A DNA stretch of 56,197 bases. Origin: Saccoglossus kowalevskii. Lineage: Eukaryota > Hemichordata > Enteropneusta > Harrimaniidae. Of the stretch, positions 1 to 13,400 are shown piece after piece; the first letter of the stretch is position 1; each line of letters begins with the position of its first letter. The position numbers and the translations under genes are program-made. Location: positions 121,054-177,250 of the forward strand of contig NW_003134843.1 in assembly GCF_000003605.2 (NCBI RefSeq), in the 5' to 3' direction. The notes under the pieces are model-generated. The model was given only the letters and a program-made list of their open reading frames with translations, searched no databases and had not been told where the DNA came from.

Positions 1-449
1 TTTGATTTCTTTGCTGTGAAAAATACTACACACAAAGGGAAAACGACACAAGGGTAAAAAAAGACAAGGAAAACTTATCCTACCAGCTACCATGTCGGAT
101 GCCGAGCAGCGGCAACAACCCAAGCTATAAATCCGGACAGGAAAAAAAGCAGGCGATCCAGCAGAGCTCGCTAGATTTCATCTCCACTCAAGGCGGAGAG
201 AAATTAAGAGTGATGGACGGCTGCCTATGGCATTGCCATGTGGCCTCGGTCACGTGGGTTCGTGACGTAAGGGGTAAAAGAATCTTGAGGTCATGGGGCT
301 TCCCCTGACCTAGATTCTATCTCTCCATCACCGGCAGAATCGCTGATTAATGCCTACAGTTCAAAATAGTCATTTTGACTGACCGGAGTCTATGGTGGGT
401 AATTGAACGTAGTGAATTTGATTTGATTCTCTGGGTTCTAGTATTGGAT
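1..449 (+). other. Left edge, unrecognised
   Basis: A 69-codon plus-strand frame (99-308) lies here in a stretch with higher GC than its surroundings. It resembles no family I know. It lies in the ABCG2-like gene downstream of exon 6 and on the opposite strand, so a worn repeat is more likely than a gene. Confidence 0.25.
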
Positions 450-1131
450 ATTATTATACATCTGTTACTGTAAGTAACAGCGTGCCGTAATTTTGCGGTA
501 TTTTACATGGTATTTTCATCCTACCATATAAGGAAATGCAAATACTAAATATGGAATGATTACGCGTGTGAGCGTCCTCTAATAATAAAAACAAACATGG
601 CTGCTATCGGGGTTTGACCGGACTCTACACAAAGAAGTTAACTGATTCTGTTCTAAACTTCTTGGAAGGAAAAGATGTATAATAATGAGGTTATTACGAG
701 AATACTCATACAGTATGCCGGGCATCGACCTCCACTGCACGTCGATCGATACTCCAGCTGTACTGTCTGTGCATACTTTGAGGTATCCTCATAACCTTAT
801 GTTATTATACATCAGTAAGTTATAGTATGCCATCAATTTTGTGGTATTAAACGTGGTATTTGCATCCTGCTTTACAAGGAAAAGCAATTTCCAAATATGA
901 TGAAACGATTGCTGGTACATTATCAAAATGGCAGACATGTTTGAACAATTTTCTACAGCTTGCTCAGTTTTGGTCTTCACGGACAAAGCAGTTAGATTGG
1001 GAACATGTATAAAAATAAGGTTATTACGAGGATACCGCAAAGTATGAACTCAGACAGTACGTGGTGGCACTACACACCAGTTGATACTCTCGCTGTACTG
1101 TTGTGTATACTTTACAGTATACTCATAATAC
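450..1131 (+). repeat. Double inverted-repeat element, two tandem copies
   Basis: Each copy (450-800 and 803-1131) joins two palindromic modules. The first runs from ATTATTATACATC to GATGTATAATAAT. The second runs from GGTTATTACGAGAATAC to a matching inverted end that includes GCATACTTTGAGGTAT. Other copies lie at 25433-25797 (inverted) and 38681-39030. Confidence 0.65.
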
Positions 1132-1258
1132 CCTCCCTATTTCGATATTGACATTGACATTGTCAGTGTATGTAAATTATTATTTTGTATATGAGATTTG
1201 AACGGTGACACTGTAATAACTCGTAGAATTTCAACAGGTCAGTCATTAAAAATGTTAC

Positions 1259-1416
1259 CTTTTCAATAATAAAATCACAGCATTCGCTGTACTTGCATCT
1301 AACCCTGTGGTGGGCTCATCTAGGAATAGTACTGAGGGTTGTATTATTAATTCCATCCCAATGTTGGTTCGTTTGCGTTCACCGCCTGATATTCCACGTA
1401 TGAATGGTGTTCCTGC
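1259..1416 (-). CDS. ABCG2: ABCG2-like exon 6: signature and Walker B
   Basis: This 158-nt exon enters in phase 0 and leaves in phase 2. It encodes [15 protein letters not shown], the ABC signature, and then [14 protein letters not shown], which holds Walker B with its catalytic glutamate and the D-loop. The acceptor reads AACAG just above 1416 and the donor is GTAAC just below 1259. It is the last exon of this gene inside the window. Confidence 0.92.
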
Positions 1417-4400
1417 CTGTTGTAAAGCACAGGTAAAGAATTAGGAACAACACATACTGAGAGCGATTCCACCAAAATATGATGTTATCGCAATATGATA
1501 CCTAAATAAATGCTATTTTTTCCCTATTTATTTCGGCTTTCAGTGAACAATGTGTTAATATGGTCACTGGGGAATCCTTATAGTTTGCTTGACCTCATGT
1601 TTAGTGACTGACCTTTCAACATGATGGCCACATGTGGGCATTCTCTCATTCAGATGCTTTCTATTCTCAGTGGCGGAGCTACGTCACGGACGTTCTACGT
1701 TGCTAAGACGCGCAGCACTGTACCATGTATTTCTATGGGCCCTGCGCAAGCTGCTGTGGAACTCGAGGAAACTGCACAAACCCAACTTTGAAGTAATCCT
1801 GAGCAACCAAATTTATATATGTTGCACAGGTAGGGATAATCTAGTTGCACAGTTTTGGAGAGTCTCAACAACTATACCAAAGTACAGTTTTCGGAAAGTT
1901 TTCGGCCTTTTGTTTTCACCGTAGTGGTTGCCAGGCGGTGATGTACGCCCCGAGAATTCATGTTCACAAAAAAAAAATTTAACACCACATATCTAATCAG
2001 CAATCTAGTATTTATCAGCAATTGATTCAAGAATTAACTAATAATACAATTCCTGGTAAACAACATACCGGTAGTTAGGGGTCCTTCTAAATACTCACCT
2101 TAGAATCAGCACATACGTTAAGACCAAGTTCATGGATAACTTGTTGTACACGAGCATCTCGTTCTTCTTTTTTTATACGACCTGGAAGTCGTAAGGATGC
2201 AGAAAATTCAAGGTTTTCTCTGACAGTCAGTGTTCCCATGACAACATCATCCTGCATTAATAAAGAAGGAAATGATGGTATTTGTAAAAAAAAAAAAAAA
2301 TGTATTCATCTCTATCTTACTTCTTTCAATTGGGAATAACGACATACTAAGTGAAAATGATGTAGAGATGTAGAATCATATACAACCTCCCATGGGAGTG
2401 GAATATAAGATTTCTCACACGAGTTGGAGATTTTTCTGTCTTGTATGAGCCTTAGACGAGTGTGAGACCAAAATCTCTGAGTGTGAGAAATCCTCTAGCA
2501 TTGCTTATAGTGTGAGGGTTTTTTTCTCACAAAATATGTTATAGAACAGAGTGAACAGGCTTGGAGTGTTTGAGTATTAGCTGCATGATTGTCAGCATTG
2601 GTGGATGTATTATTCCACATTAAAAAACGTAGTCCCTGTTATCCACTGCATTTTTGAGTATCAAACAGTTAGAAATCAGCTAGCAATAATAATAAATGAA
2701 ACATTCTAGAAAAATACATGAAAATATGCAAAATCTGGCACCAGAATTGTGGCCAGAATAATTTTGGTTCGCAAACACATCACCCGTGGACGCCTTTTCA
2801 CTCCACTAATTTTGGCTCTCTGTGCAGGAAATGTGTCATTATTATTATGTGTTTATTTCAGATCATAAAAATCCATAGCAAAAAAAAAAATACAAGTCAA
2901 AAAATCCTTTTCTCCCATAATTTCCATATCACACTCTGATGAATGAATTGAAATGTACAGTGTTCTGTTATCAAGGGATTAGAAGAAAGATGCAGACTAC
3001 TAATAAAGCTAAATGTCTTTTTCCGAAGAATTTCATCAAAAGATCTGAAATAAAGATTAACAAACAATCCCTTATTACTCTGTACCACAGAATGTGAATA
3101 CCCAGATAATTTACGAAACACATACGAGTTATGGTAATCTTGTGTTGTTTATTGTGAATTTGTTGTTTTTCCATAAGTTGCTGACACTACCATGACGTAC
3201 CTGTACGACATATCCAGACATGCACTTAAAGTTTAGTGGTTGTCTTTGTCCATCTATCAACACCTGACCTGAAAGGCCTCTTGGATCTTTTCTTCCAGCT
3301 AAAATATCTAGCAGTCTGAAAGCAATGAAAACAAAAAAAAAGTGTTACAGGTATCGACAAAAATGGAAAGAAGTTCCCAATCAATTGTTTACATTTTATG
3401 GGATCCATAACAAACACGACACATCATCAGGATACATTGCATCATTGAACTGAACTAATATTATATTTTGATTTTTTCGATATTTCTGATTTTCAGGAAG
3501 ATTTGACAAAAATTAATAGCATTATTCTGGCCACAAGAAAGTGTTAACAATGATAACAACCGGATATGGTGACACCCTGCGTCATTACCGTTGCAGACAA
3601 GGCAACAAAATAAATGATCAGTTAATGACACACGTCTCATATTCATATTCAATAATATGATAACAATAAATGCTTCTACTTTTCATTAAAAAATAATGTA
3701 CATTATTATCCTGAACCCCCTCCCCAATGCACACACTGGTTTTCAATATACCCTAAATGTGACATCATGTTTCTTGTGACATCATGTTACTATTATGTAC
3801 TGTGTGCAATCAAACAAAGGACAAATGATTTATTTGACAATCGCTTGGTTCAATAGTTGAATAGATTCAGGTAAACTGTTCAACTGTAGAAAACTATGGG
3901 TATTTTTTCGGGGCAAAGTCGCACGAGCGATAGCAAAAATCTTTTTCAATTTTGGCCCCAAAATTCTTCATGATAGAACAGTTTGACTGAATGGGGAACT
4001 ACTTTCAAATGAACTTGTCAAATAATCGTCTTTTTAATTCTTTGCTCAAGAAATCAAAATTAATAAAAGCCACCATTTAAAAAAAATATTGACTGCGATA
4101 ATTTACAAAAGATTAATAATTTCTCTTCATTAACGTAAAACAAAAACTATGAGTATGAAATAATTTAAAGTTATTGATTTCCATTTTTCGGCTGCAGTCT
4201 GCAAAAAATTAAAAACAACAAACTAATTAAACCATCGTTGTGACAATGAATGCAAGATCTAGGAATAGTAAACTGACTGGAGTCTGGAATAGCTCCACAC
4301 ATTCAATGATATTCAATACTTACGACGTCTTACCACTTCCAGTTGGGCCTAGAATGGCATTGACACCAGGAGAAAATACACCACTGAAAAAAAAAGCAGA

Positions 4401-7400
4401 AATAAACAATATTAATTTGATTAAACAATATTAGTTAAATAGCCAAAATTATTGTTGGCATCTTGTGAATTTTGATGCATTGTCATGCATATCATGTGAA
4501 GACGAATGGATTTTTGAAACGTCTACTTTTGTACACCAATCCCAACCAAATCCCTCATAGAGTAGAAGTTAATGGTACTGACGACCAATACGAAAGTTAT
4601 GGTTAGAACCCAGCTTGGCCGACTTTTTCCATTAATAACTTTGCATGGAATCATGACAATGTAGCCATGTGCATACTCACTCCTCGCTTGGAGCATGAAC
4701 TTATTGCTAATAATGACAATGTAGTGAAATGATGCGTATAGAATCGCATAGTGTAAAATACTTTTATTTCGCTTGGAATTAATTTTCACTATTCTCACTG
4801 AAGGAATGATTCAATGAAAATAAAATCCTATATTTTACATTCAACTCACCAAAAATCAGTGAAATAAATTCCATACAAAACACCCAAAAAGCGAAAATTA
4901 ATTGCTGCTAAAATAAAGTTTTTCACAGTACTGAGTTTTAATATCATAACGGTAGTAACAGTACCTAACATTATGAAGAATATCTTTGTTAGTCTTTTTG
5001 CCATCTATTTTTGTGACAACGTTATAGGTAATATCATGGAATGATACTGTGGCTCCATGTAGACGACCGGATCCAAATCTAGTTGGTCCATTGCTGCCAT
5101 AGGACTTCTGGACTGTGTCTTCAGCATCTGCACCATTCAAAATATGTTCCTGATTGCAATAAATAGAAATACCATCACTTTAGAGGAGCTAGCTAGATAA
5201 ATTTGACTCCATATGGTACAGATAGCATACACTGTCACAAGAGCACGTACTACGTGTCTTTCGCATTTTTGAATACCGTGATAACTTTGCTCATTTCCAC
5301 TGAATTCTGTGATGCACATGGAACTCGCACAGAATGGGACCTTCGTCGTCCCATATCACCATACAAGCATTATCTTACAAAACTTTGCCTATTCCCTGGG
5401 GCAGAGCTATGTCACAGAATGTTGCTAAGATGCGCAGCAGCGTAGCATGTATTTCTATCGGTTCTAAGCAAACTGCTGTGGAACATCGGTTGAAGAGCTG
5501 GTGAAAACAACACAAACTCAACATTTAAGTAATCCTGAGCAACCAAATTTATATATGTTGTACACGTGGGGGAAATCTTGTTACACTGTTGAGGGGAGTC
5601 TCAACAACTATCCCAAAGTACCGTTTTCTAAGAGTTTCTGAGATGTGATGGTTGCCGGACGATGAAAATGCCCAGATGTCCACCAGAGAATACATAATTT
5701 CTAGCATCAGCAGCCAATAAAAAGTATTGTTACAGGCAGCTCTCTGATTGGTTGACAAACATGATTTGCATAATAGTTAATACACCCAAAATGCAAGGGC
5801 CACCAAGATCTCATTGAGCGAGAGAGAACCACACATTTTATCCCCTCCAATGTTCCATTCTCATCCATTACCACGTCCACTGTTCCCCTGACCTACGTAA
5901 TCATGGTATTCGGAAAAGTGTATGAAATGAGGGGAGAGAATGAAACAATATTTGTAGGGGAAAAAGTCTTGTGGCTTTCAAACTCTCAATGTGATTTATA
6001 CGGCTGTCTGTATCTAACTAAGGTCTGCAGTGTTTGTCATGTTACAAAGATTTGACTAAAAATAGTACTGACATAATCATAGAATGTGGTACAACACGTG
6101 AGAGCGATCAAGCAAGGACAATGCTTGCAGACAATAGACATTTTAACTGTGTTACTTTGCATTAAATTTTCTATGATTTATTGTAAAATATATTGCCTGA
6201 ACAAAGCCCTAGAGAAATTATTTCATCACCACAACAGTATAAGTATGTCTGTCGATATTTTAATTATGATTACCTTGATTACGTCATCAAGAATAATTAA
6301 TTCCATGCCGTAATGCTTAATGTCATTTGAACAGATCATGGAGGTACCTCCATGGACAACTGTAGTTAAAGCACTGTGGTTAAAGGTACACCAACACAGG
6401 ATTTTTATAATTTAAATTGGACCTGTGAATCCAAAGCAGCAATTAACACACATACTAACCCAATATAGCTAATTCACCCACCTGCCTCTACATCTGTGTC
6501 TCACCTAATTACACTATTAAGTATGTCTGTTGATTAAACAAGCTCAATTGCTATATTAAACATTTTGGAGCTCCGAGACATCATATAAAATTTAGACGAA
6601 CCCTAAACACCAAATGCAGCACTAAACACTAAATGCAGCACTAAACTTGTATTTATATAGTATTAATGTGCGTTCAGTGTGATTAGTACTTGTCACTACA
6701 GTCAGTGTGATTAGTACTTGTCACTACAGTCAGTGTGATTAGTACTTGTCACTACAGTCAGTGTGATTAGTACTTGTCACTACAGTCAGTGTGATTAGTA
6801 CTTGTCACTACAGTCAGTGTGATTAGTACTTGTCACTACAGTCAGTGTACAGTTGGATAATACCGCTATCTCTCTATTCTATTCTAGACTTTGAACTTGA
6901 ACTTGGCTCCAATTTAACAGGAGCCAAGGAGAGGTGCAGACTACCAATTCTTGTGCGAGGGTCACACTTGTATGACTAACTATCTGACTCGCCGCTTTAT
7001 CGTTTTCCAGTGCGAAATTCCAGGTGACCCAGCGCCCCATGAAAGTCACAGTACATGAGTTGAACAATAGTGTCAAAATAGGCACAGTCGCTCTATGTGA
7101 AATAGGTAACCGGCACCGGCATTTCACAGTTTGAAAATGCCCCACCAAATTGAGTCCTGTTAACAGTGGACAGAACAAATCATAACTTACTCGCTCATCG
7201 TGTTTGAACATTTCCGGAATATTTGTCGAACACTTATTTTTCGGGTCTCAAAGTCGATTACATAGGTTCTCCGTTTCACGAGATAATTTGTGTACAGTCT
7301 CTGTGACCTTTGCCCTTCGCGTCGCCGATTCCATTGCCGATTAGTGTAAATACGATCAGTGGCCGTGGTGTACTGGAAACGCTCTAGTGTCAATAGAAGA

Positions 7401-10400
7401 TTCGATTGTTTCACAGTGGCCTGAACTTTTTACGACCCGGTTTCTCGACAGCCCCCCCCCTCCAACGCGATTTGTTTTGCGTCATCCCTGTCGATCTTAA
7501 AAGTATGCGGCTGTCGGTGAGGGCGCACTAACTCGTGCCTATCAACCATTTTCTTGGCGTCAGGTCTGTGTACAGTCACTTGAAAACTGAAAATCCAAAT
7601 ACATGTAAATCGATTCGCCAATCTTCTAAAAAATCGCTGTTTGTTAAATGAGTAGCTATGAAAAATCGGGGAAAAAGAAAAATTTTAACTGATCGATTTA
7701 TTTGGATTTTCAGCCCTCAAGTGACTGTGCTCAGATATAATATTTGTCGATGATATGTCAATTTCCACATTGTTTCAAGAAAGACAACTGTGACAGTCAA
7801 TGTGGGGAACTGTTACCTGCAACAAACATATTTAAAAGCAGAAATAGCGCAGGCCATTCAATGTCAATGTACTAGTAGAAATAAAAATGTATAAATCCTT
7901 GGTACACATATGTACAGTGAAGAACAACAGCTGGGTTTTGCTTATGAACGTTTTTATTACAAATATCTTTCGCGGTCACAGGGGTTTCGCGATCACGCTG
8001 AAAACATTTTTGTTCACAAAGCAAAAAAGATTTTACCAGTCTAGTTCTTGTTAAAAAGAATACATATCGGTAACAGTAACACCTCTGGCAAAGTGGTATT
8101 CAAGTAATTGTGTAATTTAAAGGCACGACAAACAAGGAGCGAGGACATGCTGGTATATAAGGTCGTCCGCGGGCATTACAAAAATACTACTAATTTTAAT
8201 AGATGCTAACTACCTAAACACGAACAACAGTATGTATCATTTTGTTAAATAAGAAATTAGCATATAGTTTAGTATGTAAATGCTACAATTTTACAAGTGG
8301 GAAAATAACTAATGAATACAAAACAGTGCAACAAAATGGAAAACATAACACTTTTGTTTTAGTTTTAGTGAAAAAAAAATGTCATTACTACATACATACA
8401 TATAATATGTTACACATTTCTAAGCTCGGAAATGTATAAAGCGGGAGGGTCGTCACCTGCGCACGCGCGGGAGTTGAGTCACAAACGACGATAACAACAC
8501 ACGCTAAAAACGCAAAGGCTCATTGGTAGACGCTTGTTTGTAAACAATGACACGCTACTAGTATGTATGGCCATTTGACGCATGCGCAGATGACGACTCC
8601 CCGCTTTAAGAAACAGACTTTTCTTTAAACAGATGAATTAGATTGCAAAGAAAAATAGCATGATGTTGACACTTCACTTATAATAAAGACAGAATGGGAA
8701 TATTATAAAACGCTACTTGTATTAAAAACACAAAAAAGAACACGCAATTATTATATTGAAGTTGTCGATTATATTATTATTATTCGGCATTAATTTACAC
8801 AATCCGCGATTGGTGCCTGCGCTTGATATATCTCGCTCCATGCGATTGCTAAGTTCACACTTACTCAGTTCGCATGGCGCTGAATGAACGAGTTTGGTAG
8901 AATAAACGAGGGGACGAAGCCCTGATTGAAGCATACTCTCCTAAATGACTTCATTATCTACTAAGTAAGTTATCATATGGCGTGACTTCAAGTTACTAGT
9001 AGTTAAGAACGAAAGATTTGCAACATTCTGTTGTTACAGTTATTTTGCAGCGTATACGTGTTTGGGCCCGTGTATTTCTTTCATTTGGACAGCGTCTGTC
9101 TAAGTAGGGCCATTACTACAATCGCCACTAATTTTGTTTTTCACCACGCAACATGTGTTTCAACACAAAATAATCCACGCGAATTGTGTTTCGATACGCA
9201 ATGTGTGTTTCGCAGGATTTTTTTCAAGATGTTTTTTTTTCACAACAGAAAATGCCGAACCGGAAAACGTTGTACGCCACGATGCGAGGTTGGATAAGTG
9301 GTGAGCAAAATTCGGTGAGCAAAGTTTGGGTAAGCAATATTCGGTGAGCAATAAACTATGTAAATCAGCAAAATTCCTCTCACCAAATAAGACTAGGAAT
9401 CCTTTTCAACGATGATTTATCATTAGTTCATCACAGTTTGTGAAAACAAAATATTAAAAATAACCCTCATTGCACTAATATATGACCATATTAATTATAT
9501 TCAGTATTGTTATTACTTCTGCCAAGAAGGTTATATTTTGTCGGCATACGGACACCATTTCAGGTCACACCATGATGACAAATAAGTTACATGTAAAAAC
9601 AGAATTGGGAATAGTTTGTGTTTTTAAAAATAAAATGTGTATGATTTCCGTTCGTTGTTAGTGTTCTGTTGAAGGTGTCAACTAATAATCATAATGAAAA
9701 AGATATGATCATAACAACATTAATGTGTATTCTCCAAATCAAATCTATAAAAGAACGATATGTTTTGATAAATACGTTGAGTTTTGATCATTATATGATG
9801 TATGTTACTTGACCTAAAAATAGACGAATTATATTGATGAGGTTTGCCTGCCATGTAAGCAATTGATTGTGATGGTAAAATGTATCAATGTAGTCATAAA
9901 AACCGTGACTTTATCGTGCTTTTATTTTGGATACAACTTTTAAGGAACATATGACAGAGATGACTAGTATAAAAAATAAATAGTTGTATATTATATTCAA
10001 GCATGACATTTAGTATACATGGTCATAACTTCACAAAATCGATATATTCAATAGATGATTTTCCATTAACTGCGAGATCTCGCATATTGCGTGAAGGGCG
10101 CGGACCGAACGTCTGCCACAGAAATCGAACGATTTGATTTTGAACTCGAATTTGTTTTTTCATAGCTCAAAGTCGAAAGACCGATTTTCGACAGGGGATT
10201 TTTACTTCATCGAAATTCACCATCATCAAATGTATACCCCCGGAATATGTTCGCGCTTGTCGAATCCAACGCGATGTTTGACGTTACCAGGACGCTAGTT
10301 TATTATGTACAATCTTGAAGCTAATGTCCCATGGTACAATGAAATAGCATTATTTTGTGTGTTACAGTTATGCTTTTTGAGAAACGTGTCTTAATATTTC

Positions 10401-13400
10401 TTGAAAATTGATATTTCTAGAACAATTCCATAGAACACAACGTTAAAGAAAAATTGCTTTTTTTTAAACCCAGATTTTTTAAATAATTCAGAACAACAAA
10501 AAGTACTCCATCATTAACAATATATGTTTTTTTTCAGCCTATGTCACCAGGCTAGATTTTAAGATATTGCTTAATATATCTGCTATAGGAACCTGTGGTA
10601 AAAGTTTTATAATAGTGTCAAAATAGCAACTTTCCACTAAAATACAACCATCAATTTCTCGAAAAAAGGCTGGTGACCCTCAACTTTTTTTAGGTCAATA
10701 TCTTAATATTGCCTTTGAGTACAAATTATTGCAAAATTAATAAATTCTGCGTTTTTCAATTTATGAGTAGGCTTCTACCATAACTCGTGAAATATTCAAT
10801 AATCAATCACCCATGAAGTTAGTGTAGTAAGTCTGTCTCAGGATTTCAGGTTAGATTCTGATGGTAGTTTAATTGATAGTTATTTTGTTCTTTGACCTGA
10901 CTGAGTGATTCTTGGTTTCAGTTGAATAGTTATAATACAAATTATTGTGAAACGGGGTCACATTCCCCCGTTTATTCATGTCATGTTAATTAAGGGTATC
11001 ACTTGGTGGCAAATAAACCTCCCCTGATTTACCATTGTTAAATTTTTAAAATTACAATTTTACTTTCATTCTTGTTAGCGAGGTTATTTTGTTGGCATAA
11101 TATAACCTCAAGATTAACTGTTTAAAGCGAGGTGGTCGTCGCGCAGCGCGTGTTCGAATTTCATGTAAATAAACAATGTATTTTACACGCGTTGTATACG
11201 TCGCTGAGAGTCCCATATCGAACAGGACGCGGCACGACGACTGCCGCCCTTTAAGTTGCACAATGATATGAATGGAACAACCACATGTTTTATTCATTTG
11301 ATCAGTTGCTCAGAGGCAATGCACGATGGTGGTCACATTATCAATACACTGCAGTAATTCAAAAAAACTCAACTTTAGAAAGGAGTATATTGCAAAATTA
11401 GCGTATTTGTGCTAAGACATGACGGATTTTTAACTCGTAAAATCATAGACACCGCATCAGTCACTAACATAACTTCCATACCAGAAAGAGACAGTAGGAG
11501 GTCAAGATAGTTTGTCAAATTGCTAATAGAAACAGTCCAACATATAAACTGCATGCCCCCTCAGTCATGAATGTGAGGTGGATTTTGGTTGGTATAGGTA
11601 GAAATTATGAGTGTTCTGCAAAATTAAAAACAACTATAATACAGGCGCCAATCGCCGCGCAGATGAAAATGAAGAGCCGATCGAAGGGCAGATAGAAGCG
11701 CTGGCTGATTCGCTAATCGACTAGTACACAGTTCAGAATTCTAGTATTGTTTCACTCTCACCCATCCATACCGTAACCAGAACCTAGGCAATTTGTCAAC
11801 GCTTGTCAGACTGAGCACGGTTACTAACCATGGCCTGAGATCACGTCACTTCCGGCATTTATTTTCAATGTATGTTTTATTGTCGAGAGTACGCAATGAG
11901 GTTTAACTTCAAGATATAAAATCCAAATAGAGTCGGCGATAAACTAACGATACTTTGTGACACCTAGATATTGAATAGTATTAAATCTCACCTGTTGAAT
12001 AGTGCCAGTTTCCACCGAATCCATGTCTTTACAAATATTTGCAATTGTTTGTGTTTCCGTGTTAAATGTACATGTAGTTGACATTTTAGCAATAATATAA
12101 TATCATTTACGTAGAATTATATAGACTCGTCAATACTCGGATATCACGTGAATACAGACGTTCACCGAAAAATGTCCCCGAAGCTAGGCAAACCATGTCA
12201 TGAGATACTACCTGGACAAATTCGAATTCGAATTCGCTTCTTCTCAGGTATGGTACTTATATACTTACTTTAGTAGCTTTGTGCAAAGTCCACCAATGCA
12301 GAGTGTTTGCTGAGCAATAAATAATATGTATTTGACCTACCAATACTGTCGATTTACGGTCCATATATGGAATATATGTAAATGAGTAAACGAAGGTTAA
12401 GTTAGTGCCCCTCCTCGTGCCATTTCTGGTTCAACACGAACGATAATATTCTTGGCTATATTTTTATTTTTATTTTGATAGAATTCAAAGTTGTCATCGA
12501 TATTGATATACATTATTGGCAGCAATAAGTCAAGTTCGACACATATATCTCAAAAACATAAGAACGGTCTCAAATCAAAACAGTATCATTCGCTGGTTCC
12601 CGGCGTTCCTTGCGAATGGCAAGTAGGACGAACTTGGCTCCGAACAGTTCGATACGCGAACGAATTACAAGTTCCTGTCGGTTAACACAGTTATGTTCAA
12701 GTCGCCTGTTTACTTTAATCGGTTTAATAAAACTTTTACGCCCTAAATCTGAAAGAAATGTTCGGTTAATAATTTTAAAACATGTTTGATTCACGCTAGG
12801 AAACTGCAATCCTTTCAAAATTATATTATAGGATAAATGACTAACTTTATAAACTTACTAGAACCTTTGAGCACTATTGCTGTTAGACGCGGAAAATCTA
12901 ACCCACTCAAGCCAGAAATAGTATTGAAATATTCACCAGAATACAGGATGAACAGAAATGTTAGGAAACTCCTTTCAGAGAAATTAGTGTTCAATGTTTC
13001 TTTCCTAACTATATTCGTAAACAAAAGTTTTAGTATATCACGTGTGCCATTTCACTACAATAACATTACCTTGCAAAACATAGTTCGCGATAAAATGGTT
13101 CGTTTTTACTGAAGTCTGACATTAATAAATAGTTCGGATGTCACATACATTTTTTTTCACTTTTGTAGTACGTTCTCAGATGTAACAACTACGGAAAAAT
13201 GGCCTGGCGTAGTGAGGTGATTGACCACAATATTGAAGACTGTCTGTGGCTGAGGTACGGCAACCGAAGTGGCTCACAACATGGCATTTTATAAAACCAT
13301 TTTTACATTTTTATTTTATAATTCATTTTTAATAACCATTTTCGGTTCTGAAATCGATTTTTGTTTCTGGTATCTGTTTTCATTTAAAAAAAATGTTTAA

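Noticed and set aside
4898-5140. Start of the ABCG2-like protein at 5140
   Set aside because: The codon there is TTG, the frame is open further upstream to a splice acceptor at 5150, and in-phase ATG exons exist at 12084 and 15562.
6675-6850. CRISPR-like array
   Set aside because: The units are contiguous with no unique spacers, and the genome is clearly animal.
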